From Amycolatopsis balhimycina FH 1894 (GTDB lineage: Bacteria > Actinomycetota > Actinomycetes > Mycobacteriales > Pseudonocardiaceae): a DNA stretch of 64,000 nucleotides. Below are positions 1-8,878 of the stretch, one piece after another (the first letter of the stretch is position 1; every line of letters begins with the position of its first letter). The notes under the pieces were generated by a model. It worked only from the letters and a program-made list of their open reading frames with translations. It was not told the origin of the DNA and did no database searches. The DNA lies in NCBI RefSeq assembly GCF_000384295.1, contig NZ_KB913037.1:8588699-8652698 (forward strand). The letters are read 5' to 3'. The translations under genes were made by a program, and so were the position numbers.

Positions 1-835
1 GCAGGCGTTCCCAGCGGGCCCTGGCCACCGCCACCCGGTCCGCGCCCTTGGGCGGGGCCCCGGCCCGGGTGGCGCCGTCGGCGACTGCCTGGTCGTAGGC
101 CCGGGTGGTCTCGGCCTGCTCGGCCGCGGCCCGCTCGGCCTTCTCGCGCCGGGCCTGGATCTGTTCCAGCGCCTGGCTGATCCGCTGGTCACGGTGCGTG
201 CGGTCCATCCCGGGCGGTGGTTCGTCCCCGCGCCGGTCGGCGCCGAAGCGGGCGTCCTCGGCCGTGTCGGTCTCCGCGACGGTGGCCAGGAACTGCTCGG
301 CCTGTGTGCGCAGGTAGTCCTCGCTGCGGTTGGTGTCCTTGCTGGCGTTCGCCGCGATCTTGGTGCCGTCGAAGGCGACCACCCCGAGTGACACCATGCC
401 CAGCTGCGCGGCCAGCACCAGCGACTCGGTGAGCAGGTCGGTCAGCGCGGCCTCGTGGTGCTGGCGGAACCGGGCCAGCACGGTGTGGTCTGGCACGTCT
501 TGGGCGCAGATGATCCGGAACGCCACATCCGTGTGACACAGCCGTTCGATCTGGCGTGAGGAGGACTCCCCATGTGCCATGGCATACACGAACAGGGTGA
601 GCAGCATGTCCGGGTCGTAGCCCCGCCGCCCGACACCGCCGCGCTTCGCGCGGCGGTGAAACGCCGTGGTGTCCAGCCGTGCCACCGCCGCGATCACGAA
701 CCACACCAGATGATCTTCTGGCAGCCACTCTGTCATCGACGGCGGCAGCAGAAACTCCTGCCCACGATCAACCGGCCGATAATCCCTTGCCACACCACGA
801 TCATCCCCGCCGACCACCGCTACCAGCAAGATCAT
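1..835 (-). CDS. IS1182-type transposase, 3' end outside window
   Basis: Reading leftward there is one uninterrupted frame of about 278 codons that runs off the left edge. The start is uncertain: ATG at 835, GTG at 838 or 841, or GTG at 793. Visible protein signatures are LLPPSMTEWLPEDHLVWFVI near the N terminus, GYDPDMLLTLFVYAMAHG, and VVAFDGTKIAANASKD. These match the N-terminal half (DUF772-like helical region leading into the DDE domain) of IS1182-family transposases. The product would cut and join insertion-sequence ends. The C-terminal catalytic part is not in the window, so intactness cannot be judged. The right end of the element must lie between the start codon and the neighbouring gene's stop at 915, within about 75 bp, but no inverted repeat can be assigned without the other end. 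Confidence 0.85.
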   Translation of the reverse strand, partial: MILLVAVVGGDDRGVARDYRPVDRGQEFLLPPSMTEWLPEDHLVWFVIAAVARLDTTAFHRRAKRGGVGRRGYDPDMLLTLFVYAMAHGESSSRQIERLCHTDVAFRIICAQDVPDHTVLARFRQHHEAALTDLLTESLVLAAQLGMVSLGVVAFDGTKIAANASKDTNRSEDYLRTQAEQFLATVAETDTAEDARFGADRRGDEPPPGMDRTHRDQRISQALEQIQARREKAERAAAEQAETTRAYDQAVADGATRAGAPPKGADRVAVARARWERL

Positions 836-914
836 CACCACGTGTCAGGCAACCAAAAAGCAACAGGCCCCGGATGACAGGAAAGGGTCGTTCACGACAT
901 CCGGGCCGGGCGGG

Positions 915-3023
915 TCAGCGGCGGTCGTAGTCGACCGTGACCTCCGGGGTCGTCGCGCGCGAGCGGCAGGTCAGGATCCGGCCCGCGGCGACGTCGTCCT
1001 CGGTCAGCGCGTACCGGACGTCCATGTCGACCTGGCCGTGGCGCAGCGTCGCCCGGCAGGTGCCGCACGCGCCGCCAGTGCACGAGTACGGCACCTCGAA
1101 CCCGGCCCGCAGCGCGGCGTCCAGCACCGTCTCGCCGGCTTCGGCACGCACGCACGTCGTCGTGCCGCCCAGCGTCACCGCCACCCGGGCCGCCGTACCC
1201 GCCGGGTCGCGCGGGGGCGCCGCGCCGCGGAACAGTTCGAAGTGGACGTTCTCCTCCGGGACGTCCGCGTCGGCCAGGGTGCGCCGGGCCAGGTCCACCA
1301 GGCCGCGCGGGGCGCACAGGAACCACTCGTCGACCTTCGCCGGGTGCAGCCGGTTCTGCAGCAGCGCGCGCAGGCGGGTCCCGTCGAGCCGCCCGCGCTG
1401 GTACCGCTCGTGCGAGATGGCGAGTGCTTCGCCGATCGTGTCGAAGTGCCGGGGCCGGTGGGTGTGCAGATCGGGGTCGCGCTCGTCGGTGCGGTAGTGG
1501 ACGACGTGGAGCCGCCCGCCGAACCCCTCGGCGAGCGCGCTCAGCTCCGGCGCGAACAGCGTCGTGGCGCCCGAGGTGTTGACGTACAGCAGCGTCGCCC
1601 GGCTGTGCGGTTCCTCGGTCAGCGCGCTGACCAGGATGGACAGCACCGGCGTGATGCCGCTGCCCGCGGCCAGGGCGACGTAGTGCGCCGCCCGCGCGGG
1701 GTCCGGGGTGAAGGTGAACGCGCCGGACGGCGGCAGGACGTCGAGGAAGTCGCCCGTGGCCAGCGTCGTGGTCGCGAAGCCGGAGAACGCGCCGCCGGGA
1801 CGCCGCTTCACCACGATCCGCAGCTCGCCCGGGCGCGCCTGCGCGCAGATCGAGTACGTCCGCCGCACCGGGCTGCCGTCGAGCACCGCGCGGACCGCCA
1901 CGTGCTGGCCGGGGCGGAACCGGAACTCCGGCGCCAGGTGCCCGGGCACCTCGAAGGTGATCTCGGCGGCGTCCGCGGTCAGCGGCCGCACCCGCCGCAC
2001 GCGCAGCCGGTGGAACCGGCTCGGCCCCAGCGGTGGCGGCTCCGGGGCGGCCTCGGGGCAGCCGAGGTCGTCGGTCAGGCGCCGCCACGCGCGGTATTCC
2101 GACGGCGTCAGCTCGCGGCCCCACGCCGTGATGATCGGGACGTCGCGGGCCAGGTAGGCCTCGCGGTTGTCCTTCCACGCCCGCAGGTAGCGGTAGAACG
2201 GCACGGCGGGGTGGAGGTGGTGCACCAGGTGGTAGTTCTGGAAGAGCATCATCGGCGTCATCAGCCACTCCAGCCCCACCCGCACCCGCGTGGTGCCGAA
2301 CTTGTCCCGCGGCTCCGCGGCGGGCAGGCCGTGGTGCGGCAGCCAGTCGAACCACCACGCCAGCACGGCCAGCCCGATCCGCTGCGGGAGCACGTATCCC
2401 AGCAGCAGTTCCCGGCCGTGGCCGCAGGCGAGCAGGGCCGCGGCCGCCGCGAACGCCAGTGACAGCGTCAGGATCGTCTCCGCCCGTTCCGAGGCCGGGC
2501 GGCCGTGCACCCGGGCGGTGTAGAAGCGCGCGTACCAGAAGTCGATGGTCAGCCAGCGGAACGGCAGCGACCACCAGGATCCCTGTGACGTCCACGCGTC
2601 CGGATCGGTGTGCGAGTCCGCGTTCGTGTTGCGGTGGTGTTCACTGTGGATGAACCGGAGCAGCGGGAACGACGCGTAGACGGCGACGAACGGCATCGCC
2701 AGCCTGCCGAGCGTCTCGTTGACCCACGTCAGCTTTCCTGCGGCGTGGTGCGCCGATTCGTGCACCACGGTGAACATCGTGAAGGTGACGATCGCGTGCA
2801 GGGGCACGGTGAACACCGGCGGCGCCACCCCGGCGAGCAGCAGCCAGGTCGCGGTGACCCACAGGGCGACGCCGCCGGCGAACAGCAGGAGCGTCGGCAC
2901 CGACACGCGGGGCAGCGGGATGCGGGGCGAAGGCACCGCGGGGGAGGCCGGCACGCCGGTCGCGGGCGCCGGGGACGGTCCGGACGTCCCGGAGCCACGC
3001 GGCGGGGTATCGACGACGGGCAT
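915..3023 (-). CDS. Fatty-acid/carotenoid-type desaturase fused to ferredoxin reductase and [2Fe-2S] ferredoxin
   Basis: This is a 702-residue three-module protein. Residues about 40-300 are a membrane di-iron desaturase/hydroxylase with all three histidine boxes: HESAHH (88-93), HSEHH (126-130) and HLVHH (265-269). Residues about 335-600 are an FAD/NAD(P)H reductase with RTYS (388-391) and GSGITP (454-459). The last 90 residues are a plant-type ferredoxin with cysteines at 648, 653, 656 and 686. The electron chain NAD(P)H to FAD to 2Fe-2S to di-iron site is thus in one chain, an unusual self-sufficient layout; relatives usually use separate reductase genes (e.g. DesA3 with Rv3230c). The substrate, an acyl lipid or a carotenoid, cannot be read from sequence. 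The ATG at 3023 has a GAGGAGA ribosome site. It is divergent from a TetR gene that probably controls it. Confidence 0.9.
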   Translation of the reverse strand: MPVVDTPPRGSGTSGPSPAPATGVPASPAVPSPRIPLPRVSVPTLLLFAGGVALWVTATWLLLAGVAPPVFTVPLHAIVTFTMFTVVHESAHHAAGKLTWVNETLGRLAMPFVAVYASFPLLRFIHSEHHRNTNADSHTDPDAWTSQGSWWSLPFRWLTIDFWYARFYTARVHGRPASERAETILTLSLAFAAAAALLACGHGRELLLGYVLPQRIGLAVLAWWFDWLPHHGLPAAEPRDKFGTTRVRVGLEWLMTPMMLFQNYHLVHHLHPAVPFYRYLRAWKDNREAYLARDVPIITAWGRELTPSEYRAWRRLTDDLGCPEAAPEPPPLGPSRFHRLRVRRVRPLTADAAEITFEVPGHLAPEFRFRPGQHVAVRAVLDGSPVRRTYSICAQARPGELRIVVKRRPGGAFSGFATTTLATGDFLDVLPPSGAFTFTPDPARAAHYVALAAGSGITPVLSILVSALTEEPHSRATLLYVNTSGATTLFAPELSALAEGFGGRLHVVHYRTDERDPDLHTHRPRHFDTIGEALAISHERYQRGRLDGTRLRALLQNRLHPAKVDEWFLCAPRGLVDLARRTLADADVPEENVHFELFRGAAPPRDPAGTAARVAVTLGGTTTCVRAEAGETVLDAALRAGFEVPYSCTGGACGTCRATLRHGQVDMDVRYALTEDDVAAGRILTCRSRATTPEVTVDYDRR

Positions 3024-3074
3024 CGAGCGGTCTCCTCGGTCGAGAAGCTCCTGGCGAGGCGGGAGTCACCGTAG

Positions 3075-3089
3075 ACAACCCGGAGTTGT
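3075..3089. promoter_or_regulatory. Putative TetR operator in divergent desaturase/TetR promoter region
   Basis: The inverted repeat ACAAC-ccgga-GTTGT lies between the divergent desaturase-fusion gene and the TetR gene, 52 bp upstream of the former and 74 bp upstream of the latter. TTTGTAAAC follows directly. The position fits an operator used by the adjacent regulator; the assignment is inference. Confidence 0.45.
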
Positions 3090-3162
3090 TTGTAAACGTT
3101 CGGGCAGGCTTCGAAAAAAGGTGTCCGCCAGCCCGAAGGCAAGCGCCGGGTAAGCTCGCCTT

Positions 3163-3753
3163 GTGAACGTCGTCACCTCTCCCGCCCCCGTGTCCACCCG
3201 GGAACGGCTGCTGGCCGCGGCGTCCGGCCTCATCGCCGCGGAGGGCTGGGCCGCCGTGACGATGGGCAAGCTGGCCGCGCACGTCGGCGTCAGCAGGCAG
3301 ACCGTCTACAACGAACTCGGCTCCAAGGGCGAGCTCGCCGAGGCACTCGTGCTGCGCGAGGCCGGCCGCTTCGCCGAGCGCGTGACCGAGGTCGTCGCCG
3401 CCTACCCCGGCCGGCCGGTCGACGGCGTCACCGCGGCGTTCCGCCAGACCCTCGAAGCCGCCCGGGGCAACCCGCTGCTGGTGATCGCGCTCGGCTGCCC
3501 GAAGGGCGGCCGCGACGACTTCCTCCCGCTGCTCACCACCCGGTCCGAGGGCGTGCTCGAGCGGTCCGTCGACACCGTGGCGACGCTGTTCGCGCAGGGC
3601 TACCCCGAGGTGCGGCTGAGCCCGTCGGAATGGGCGGTCGCGGTCGAAGCCATCGTCCGGCTGCTGCTGTCCCACCTGGTGCAGCCCAGCGGGTCGGTCG
3701 AGCACGCGACCGGGCAGATGCGCTGGGTGATCGGCCGGATGCTCGGCGCCTGA
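3163..3753 (+). CDS. TetR/AcrR-family transcriptional regulator
   Basis: This 196-residue protein has a classic TetR N-terminal helix-turn-helix: RERLLAAASGLIAAEGW, then VTMGKLAAHVGVSRQTVYNE around residues 33-52. The C-terminal ligand-binding half is all helical and not diagnostic. It starts at GTG 3163 and is transcribed divergently from the desaturase-reductase fusion, with a short inverted repeat between them. The natural reading is a local repressor of the desaturase that senses a lipid or acyl-CoA; the ligand is inference. Confidence 0.88.
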   Translation: MNVVTSPAPVSTRERLLAAASGLIAAEGWAAVTMGKLAAHVGVSRQTVYNELGSKGELAEALVLREAGRFAERVTEVVAAYPGRPVDGVTAAFRQTLEAARGNPLLVIALGCPKGGRDDFLPLLTTRSEGVLERSVDTVATLFAQGYPEVRLSPSEWAVAVEAIVRLLLSHLVQPSGSVEHATGQMRWVIGRMLGA

Positions 3754-3882
3754 CGCCGCAGGTAGCCCCCGCCCCGGTGGCCAAGGCCACTGGCCTAGAC
3801 TCGGACGTCCCGGTCTGCAGGTGACCTGGGGCCGTTTCCGCAGGATTGTCCAGCACAATCGTTACCGCTCGAGGAGAAGACC

Positions 3883-5274
3883 TTGAAGAGCACCGTCGAG
3901 CAGCTCAGCCCGACGCGAGTGAAGATCAATGTCGAGGTGCCGTTCGACGAGCTTCAGCCGAACTTCGATCGCGCCTACCGCAAGATCGCCCAGCAGGTGC
4001 GCATCCCGGGCTTCCGGCCCGGCAAGGCGCCCGCTCGCGTCCTGGAAAGCCGGATCGGGCGTGGCCCGGTGCTCGACGAGGTCGTCAACGAGGCCATCCC
4101 GGCGAAGTACATCGAGGCCGTCCGGGCGAACGAGGTGCGCACGCTCGGCAACCCCGAGTTCGACGTCACCAAGCTCGAAGACCGCGACGTCCTGGAGTTC
4201 ACCGCCGAGGTCGACGTACGCCCGGAGATCGAGCTGCCCGATCTGGACGGCTTCGTGATCACCGTCGACGACGTCGAGCTGACCGATGCCGAGGTCGACG
4301 AGCAGCTCGACGAGCTGCGCGCCCGCTTCGGCACGCTGACCGGCGTCGAACGCCCGGCCGAGACCGGCGACTTCGTCTCGATCGACCTGGCCGCGACCGT
4401 CGACGGCGAGGCCGTCGAGGAGGCCGCCACCTCGGGGCTGTCCTACGAGATCGGCTCCGGCCAGCTCGTGGACGGCATCGACGAGGCGATCGTCGGCGTG
4501 AGCGCCGGCGAGACGAAGACGTTCACCACCCAGCTCGTCGCCGGGGAGCACGCCGGCAAGGACGCCGAGGTGACCGTGACCGTCCAGTCGGTCAAGCAGC
4601 GCGAGCTGCCCGAGGCGGACGACGAGTTCGCCCAGATGGCGAGCGAGTTCGACACGATCGAAGAACTCAAGAGCGACCTGCGCGAGCGCCTCGGCCGCGT
4701 CAAGAAGATGCAGCAGGGTGTCCAGGCCCGCGACAAGGTCCTCGACGAGCTCCTGGAGCGCACCGAGGTGCCGATCCCGGAGAAGGTCCTCGACGCCGAG
4801 ATCGAGAACCGCAAGCACGACGCGATCCACCCGTTCGACCACGACGAGGCCCAGTTCGCGCAGGCCCTCGAGGCCGAGGGCCGCACGGTCGAGGAGTTCG
4901 ACGCGGAGACCCGCACCGAGTCGGAGAAGGCCGTCCGCACGCAGCTGCTGCTGGACACCATCGCCGACAAGGAAGAGGTGTCGGTCAACGACGGCGAGCT
5001 CACCGAGCGGATCATCTACCAGGCCCAGCGCTTCGGGATCAGCCCGGACGAGTACGTCCAGCGCGCCCAGCAGTCGGGCCAGCTGACCGCGATCTACGCC
5101 GACGTCCGGCGCGGCAAGGCCCTCGCGTCCGTGGTCCGCAAGACCACCGTGACCGACGGCTCCGGCGCCGAGGTCGACCTCTCGGAGCTGTTCGGCACCG
5201 AGGAGCCGCCCGCCGACGTGGCAGCCGAGGAGACGCAGGTCACCGACGAAACGGCCAAGACTCCGGCGGAGTGA
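3883..5274 (+). CDS. tig: Trigger factor, ribosome-associated chaperone and peptidyl-prolyl isomerase
   Basis: The 463-residue product has the family's usual length and order: an N-terminal ribosome-binding domain with the signature PGFRPGKAP near residue 45, a central FKBP-type domain (about 160-245, including [16 protein letters not shown]), and a helical C-terminal chaperone domain with an acidic tail. It binds near the ribosome exit tunnel and shields nascent chains. The start is TTG at 3883, supported by GAGGAGA eight bases upstream and by the homologous N terminus [10 protein letters not shown]. It heads the conserved tig-clpP1-clpP2-clpX block. A strong hairpin follows the stop codon, so clpP1 is probably transcribed separately. 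Confidence 0.98.
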   Translation: MKSTVEQLSPTRVKINVEVPFDELQPNFDRAYRKIAQQVRIPGFRPGKAPARVLESRIGRGPVLDEVVNEAIPAKYIEAVRANEVRTLGNPEFDVTKLEDRDVLEFTAEVDVRPEIELPDLDGFVITVDDVELTDAEVDEQLDELRARFGTLTGVERPAETGDFVSIDLAATVDGEAVEEAATSGLSYEIGSGQLVDGIDEAIVGVSAGETKTFTTQLVAGEHAGKDAEVTVTVQSVKQRELPEADDEFAQMASEFDTIEELKSDLRERLGRVKKMQQGVQARDKVLDELLERTEVPIPEKVLDAEIENRKHDAIHPFDHDEAQFAQALEAEGRTVEEFDAETRTESEKAVRTQLLLDTIADKEEVSVNDGELTERIIYQAQRFGISPDEYVQRAQQSGQLTAIYADVRRGKALASVVRKTTVTDGSGAEVDLSELFGTEEPPADVAAEETQVTDETAKTPAE

Positions 5275-5283
5275 AGCTGTGAG

Positions 5284-5325
5284 CGAACTTGGGCGGTGTC
5301 GGGCATTCCGCGCCGCCCAAGTTCG
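5284..5325 (+). terminator. Hairpin after tig
   Basis: A perfect 13-bp stem CGAACTTGGGCGG / CCGCCCAAGTTCG (5284-5296 with 5313-5325) with a 16-base loop begins 9 bases after the tig stop. There is no T-run, as is common for actinobacterial terminators. Confidence 0.7.
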
Positions 5326-5412
5326 TTAGGGTCGGTTACAAGATCTCAAGCATCTGAAACGACAGCGGTGGCCGTCAACACCGGGCCGCCGCCGGCGAAA
5401 AGGCAGGCAGAC

Positions 5413-6018
5413 GTGACGCAGCACACGCCCGAGGCGCGGACCGGTACCGCAGGGCTCACCCTCACCGACTCGGTGTTCGAGCGGTTGCTCCAGGAGCGCA
5501 TCGTCGTCCTCGGCTCCGAGGTCAACGACGAGATCGCCAACCGGATCACCGCGCAGCTGTTGCTGCTCGACGCGGACGACGCCGAGTCCGACATCCGTTT
5601 CTACATCAACTCGCCGGGTGGCTCGGTCACCGCCGGGTTCGCCATCTACGACACGATGCAGCTGATCCGCCCGGACGTCGCGACCTACGCGATGGGCATG
5701 GCGGCCTCGATGGGGCAGTTCCTGCTGTCCTCGGGCACGCCCGGCAAGCGGTACTCGCTGCCGCACGCGCGGATCCTGATGCACCAGCCGTCGGCCGGTG
5801 TCGGCGGCACGGCGTCGGACATCGCGATCCAGGCCGACCTGTTCAACAAGTGGAAGCAGGAGCTGGCCCGGATCACCGCGGACCAGACCGGGCAGACGGT
5901 CGAGCAGATCATCGCGGACGGCGACCGCGACCGCTGGTTCACCGCCCAGGAGGCGAAGGACTACGGGTTCGTGGACCACGTCCTCACCGCCGACATCGCC
6001 CGCCCGGGCTCCCGCTGA
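5413..6018 (+). CDS. clpP1: ATP-dependent Clp protease proteolytic subunit 1
   Basis: This serine peptidase forms half of the mixed ClpP1P2 barrel that degrades unfolded or tagged proteins delivered by ClpX or ClpC. The chosen start, GTG 5413, gives 201 residues and [10 protein letters not shown]; a longer frame opens at 5296 but runs back into the tig hairpin. With this numbering the catalytic triad is Ser99 (GMAASMGQ), His124 (ILMHQP) and Asp173 (DRDRW). [19 protein letters not shown] is the oligomerisation and substrate-groove region. clpP2 follows 25 bases downstream, consistent with one transcript. Confidence 0.97.
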   Translation: MTQHTPEARTGTAGLTLTDSVFERLLQERIVVLGSEVNDEIANRITAQLLLLDADDAESDIRFYINSPGGSVTAGFAIYDTMQLIRPDVATYAMGMAASMGQFLLSSGTPGKRYSLPHARILMHQPSAGVGGTASDIAIQADLFNKWKQELARITADQTGQTVEQIIADGDRDRWFTAQEAKDYGFVDHVLTADIARPGSR

Positions 6019-6043
6019 GCCCGAAGCACCAAGGAGACTTTCG

Positions 6044-6697
6044 ATGAGCAACTTCAGGCTCCCGGGTGACTTCCAGGGCCCGAGCATCCCCCAGTCGCGG
6101 TACATCCTGCCGTCGTACGTGGAGCGGACCAGCTACGGCGTCAAGGAGTCGAACCCGTACAACAAGCTGTACGAAGAGCGGGTCATCTTCCTCGGCGTGC
6201 AGGTGGACGACGCCTCGGCCAACGACGTGATGGCCCAGCTGCTGCACCTCGAGCACGAGGACCCGGACCGCGACATCCTGGTCTACATCAACTCGCCGGG
6301 TGGCTCGTTCACCTCGCTGATGGCGATCTACGACACCATGCAGTTCGTCCGCCCGGACATCCAGACGTACTGCCTCGGCCAGGCCGCCTCGGCCGCCGCG
6401 GTGCTGCTGGCGGCCGGCACGCCGGGCAAGCGCTACGCGCTGCCGAACTCGCGCGTGCTGATCCACCAGCCGGCCACCGAGGGCACCTACGGCCAGGTCT
6501 CCGACCTGGAGATCCAGGCGAACGAGATCCAGCGGGTGCGGCGCCAGATGGAGGTCATCCTGGCCAAGCACACGAACAAGGACCCCGACCAGATCAAGGC
6601 CGACATCGAGCGGGACAAGATCCTGACCGCCGAAGAGGCCAAGGCGTACGGCATCATCGACGAGGTGCTGCCCTACCGCAAGGCGTCGGCTCTCTAG
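6044..6697 (+). CDS. clpP2: ATP-dependent Clp protease proteolytic subunit 2
   Basis: This 217-residue paralogue of the preceding gene has its own triad: Ser116 (GQAASAAAV), His141 (VLIHQP) and Asp191 (IERDKIL). In actinobacteria ClpP1 and ClpP2 assemble as two different heptameric rings and both are normally needed for activity. The ATG at 6044 has AAGGAG ten bases upstream. The N terminus is longer than in ClpP1, as usual for ClpP2. A wobble-paired hairpin lies just after the stop, before clpX. Confidence 0.97.
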   Translation: MSNFRLPGDFQGPSIPQSRYILPSYVERTSYGVKESNPYNKLYEERVIFLGVQVDDASANDVMAQLLHLEHEDPDRDILVYINSPGGSFTSLMAIYDTMQFVRPDIQTYCLGQAASAAAVLLAAGTPGKRYALPNSRVLIHQPATEGTYGQVSDLEIQANEIQRVRRQMEVILAKHTNKDPDQIKADIERDKILTAEEAKAYGIIDEVLPYRKASAL

Positions 6698-6709
6698 CGA
6701 TCCGCCGGG

Positions 6710-6741
6710 CCGGTGTGTGTCGAGAAGACGACATACACCGG
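6710..6741 (+). terminator. Hairpin after clpP2
   Basis: A 13-bp stem (6710-6722 with 6729-6741, CCGGTGTGTGTCG against CGACATACACCGG, one G-T pair) with a 6-base loop begins 12 bases after the clpP2 stop. It separates clpP1P2 from clpX, which then has 189 bp for its own promoter. Confidence 0.65.
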
Positions 6742-6930
6742 CATCCTGGTTTAGGGTCGTCCTCTGACGTGCTCCCGGAAGCTCGTGGGTGTTCCCGCTC
6801 ACGGCATCGGACGGGTACCGTCAGTGGCAATGCGTGAGACCCCGCTCGCATCCACACGTGCGGCAGGGTCGCACCGTCGCAACACAGTCAGGCGTGGAAA
6901 CCCGCGCCGGAGGGGACGAGGTCAACGGCC

Positions 6931-8226
6931 ATGGCACGGATCGGTGACGGCGGAGACCTGCTGAAGTGTTCTTTCTGCGGGAAGAGCCAAAAGCAGGTGA
7001 AGAAGCTCATTGCCGGCCCCGGGGTCTACATCTGCGATGAGTGCATCGACCTCTGCAATGAGATCATCGAGGAGGAGCTGGCCGAGGCCGGCGACGTCAA
7101 GCTCGACGAGCTGCCCAAGCCCGCCGACATCCACGAGTTCCTCGAGCAGTACATCATCGGCCAGGAAGACGCCAAGCGGACCCTCGCGGTAGCGGTCTAC
7201 AACCACTACAAGCGGATCCAGGCGGACGACAAGGCCGGCCCGAAGGACTCCAAGGAGGAGTCGGTCGAGCTCGCCAAGTCGAACATCCTGATGCTCGGCC
7301 CCACCGGCTGCGGGAAGACCTATCTCGCGCAGACGCTGGCAAAGCTGCTGAACGTGCCGTTCGCGATCGCGGACGCCACGGCGCTCACCGAGGCCGGTTA
7401 CGTCGGCGAAGACGTCGAGAACATCCTGCTCAAGCTCATCCAGGCGGCGGACTACGACGTCAAACGGGCCGAGACCGGGATCATCTACATCGACGAGGTC
7501 GACAAGATCGCCCGGAAGAGCGAGAACCCCTCGATCACCCGGGACGTCTCCGGCGAGGGTGTCCAGCAGGCACTGCTGAAGATCCTCGAGGGCACCACCG
7601 CCTCGGTCCCGCCGCAGGGCGGACGGAAGCACCCGCACCAGGAGTTCATCCAGATCGACACGACGAACGTGCTGTTCATCGTGGCCGGCGCGTTCGCCGG
7701 GCTGGAGAAGATCATCAACGAGCGGGTCGGCAAGCGCGGCCTCGGCTTCGGCGCGGAGATCCGCACGAAGTCCGAGATCGAGGAGAGCGACGTCTTCTCC
7801 GACACGATGCCCGAGGACCTGATCAAGTTCGGGCTGATCCCGGAGTTCATCGGCCGGCTCCCGGTCGTGGCGACGGTGAACCACCTCGACAAGGAATCGC
7901 TGGTCAGCATCCTCACCCAGCCGCGCAACGCCCTGGTGAAGCAGTACAAGAAGCTCTTCGAGATGGACAACGTCGAGCTCGAGTTCACCGCGACCGCGCT
8001 CGAGGCCATCGCCGACCAGGCGGTCCTTCGCGGCACGGGTGCTCGCGGGCTGCGGGCCATCATGGAAGAGGTGCTGCAGCCGGTCATGTACGACATCCCG
8101 AGCCGCGACGACGTGGCGAAGGTCGTCATCACCGAGCAGACCGTCCGGGAGAACGTGAACCCGACGATCGTGGCCCGGCAGCCGACGCGGCGCGCGCGTA
8201 GCGAGCGCGGCGAGAAGTCGGCCTGA
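6931..8226 (+). CDS. clpX: ATP-dependent Clp protease ATP-binding subunit ClpX
   Basis: This 431-residue AAA+ unfoldase recognises substrates and threads them into ClpP1P2. The N-terminal zinc-binding domain has four cysteines (CSFCGKS at about 13-16 and CDECIDLC at about 35-38). Walker A is GPTGCGK, Walker B is IIYIDEVDK, and sensor-2 RGTGARGLR lies near residue 370. The IGF-type ClpP-docking loop is represented by RGLGFGAEI. Length and order are normal. It starts at ATG 6931. An inverted repeat follows the stop. Confidence 0.98.
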   Translation: MARIGDGGDLLKCSFCGKSQKQVKKLIAGPGVYICDECIDLCNEIIEEELAEAGDVKLDELPKPADIHEFLEQYIIGQEDAKRTLAVAVYNHYKRIQADDKAGPKDSKEESVELAKSNILMLGPTGCGKTYLAQTLAKLLNVPFAIADATALTEAGYVGEDVENILLKLIQAADYDVKRAETGIIYIDEVDKIARKSENPSITRDVSGEGVQQALLKILEGTTASVPPQGGRKHPHQEFIQIDTTNVLFIVAGAFAGLEKIINERVGKRGLGFGAEIRTKSEIEESDVFSDTMPEDLIKFGLIPEFIGRLPVVATVNHLDKESLVSILTQPRNALVKQYKKLFEMDNVELEFTATALEAIADQAVLRGTGARGLRAIMEEVLQPVMYDIPSRDDVAKVVITEQTVRENVNPTIVARQPTRRARSERGEKSA

Positions 8227-8262
8227 CACGGGGCGTCACAGTGTCTGTCGGTGAACCCGCGT

Positions 8263-8297
8263 CCGCGATCGCGTCGCCCTGGGCGGCGCGATCGCGG
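8263..8297 (+). terminator. Hairpin after clpX
   Basis: CCGCGATCGCG (8263-8273) pairs with CGCGATCGCGG (8287-8297), and the 13-base interior can extend the stem through GCC/GGC pairs. It begins 36 bases after the clpX stop and is a likely transcription end. Confidence 0.6.
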
Positions 8298-8405
8298 GGC
8301 CTGCCGGCCGGGGCGGGTTCGGGTGTGGTTGGCTTCGCCGGTCGTCGCCATGCACTAGCGCACTCTCCGGGCCGCACGGGCCCGGAGACCCGACAGGAAA
8401 GCTGA

Positions 8406-8825
8406 ATGACTGCTGACTCCTTCCCGGGTCCCGGGGGCACCGCCTCCGGCGGCGGCGTGCAGGCGCCGCCGCCCCCGGTCCCGGTGCCCGCTCGAGACGC
8501 GGACGCCCCGGCCGGGCCGGTGCTCGGGTTCCGCGAGCTGAGCGAGCGCGTGATCGCGTCGGTCTTCGACCGGTACCCGTGGGTGAACCGCGTGCTGATG
8601 GGCATGCTGGCCGTGTTCGCCGGTACGTGCGTCGTGGCCGTGGTGGCGCGGCTGTCGCCGTTGCCGCTGATCCCGGTCCCGTTGTTCGTCGTCGCGGGCT
8701 ACGGGCTGTGGCAGGCCCGTGGGGTGACCGCGCGGCGTCAGCTGGTCAACTGGGTGCTGCTGTTCGCCGTCGCGACCTTGGTCGGCTTCTGGCTGATCTC
8801 CGTCGTCGGCCGTTGGGTGGAGTGA
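8406..8825 (+). CDS. Small proline-rich-headed membrane protein, unknown function
   Basis: This 139-residue protein is not recognised as a named family. The first 40 residues are Gly/Pro-rich and probably disordered. Then come an amphipathic stretch (FRELSERVIASVFDRYPWVNR) and three hydrophobic segments: MGMLAVFAGTCVVAVVA, LPLIPVPLFVVAGYGLW and LVNWVLLFAVATLVGFWLI. The predicted topology is a cytosolic head and three membrane helices. It sits between clpX and a MEDS-type regulator gene, all pointing the same way, but no functional link is evident. Confidence 0.75.
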   Translation: MTADSFPGPGGTASGGGVQAPPPPVPVPARDADAPAGPVLGFRELSERVIASVFDRYPWVNRVLMGMLAVFAGTCVVAVVARLSPLPLIPVPLFVVAGYGLWQARGVTARRQLVNWVLLFAVATLVGFWLISVVGRWVE

Positions 8826-8878
8826 GTTCCCTCCGTCGGACGGGTTTGAACCGGCGGGCGGTGGGGTAAGCCGCTTCC

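Noticed and set aside
5326..5412. ClgR-type operator before clpP1
   Set aside because: I could not find a convincing match to a known ClgR box in this short stretch, so none is reported.
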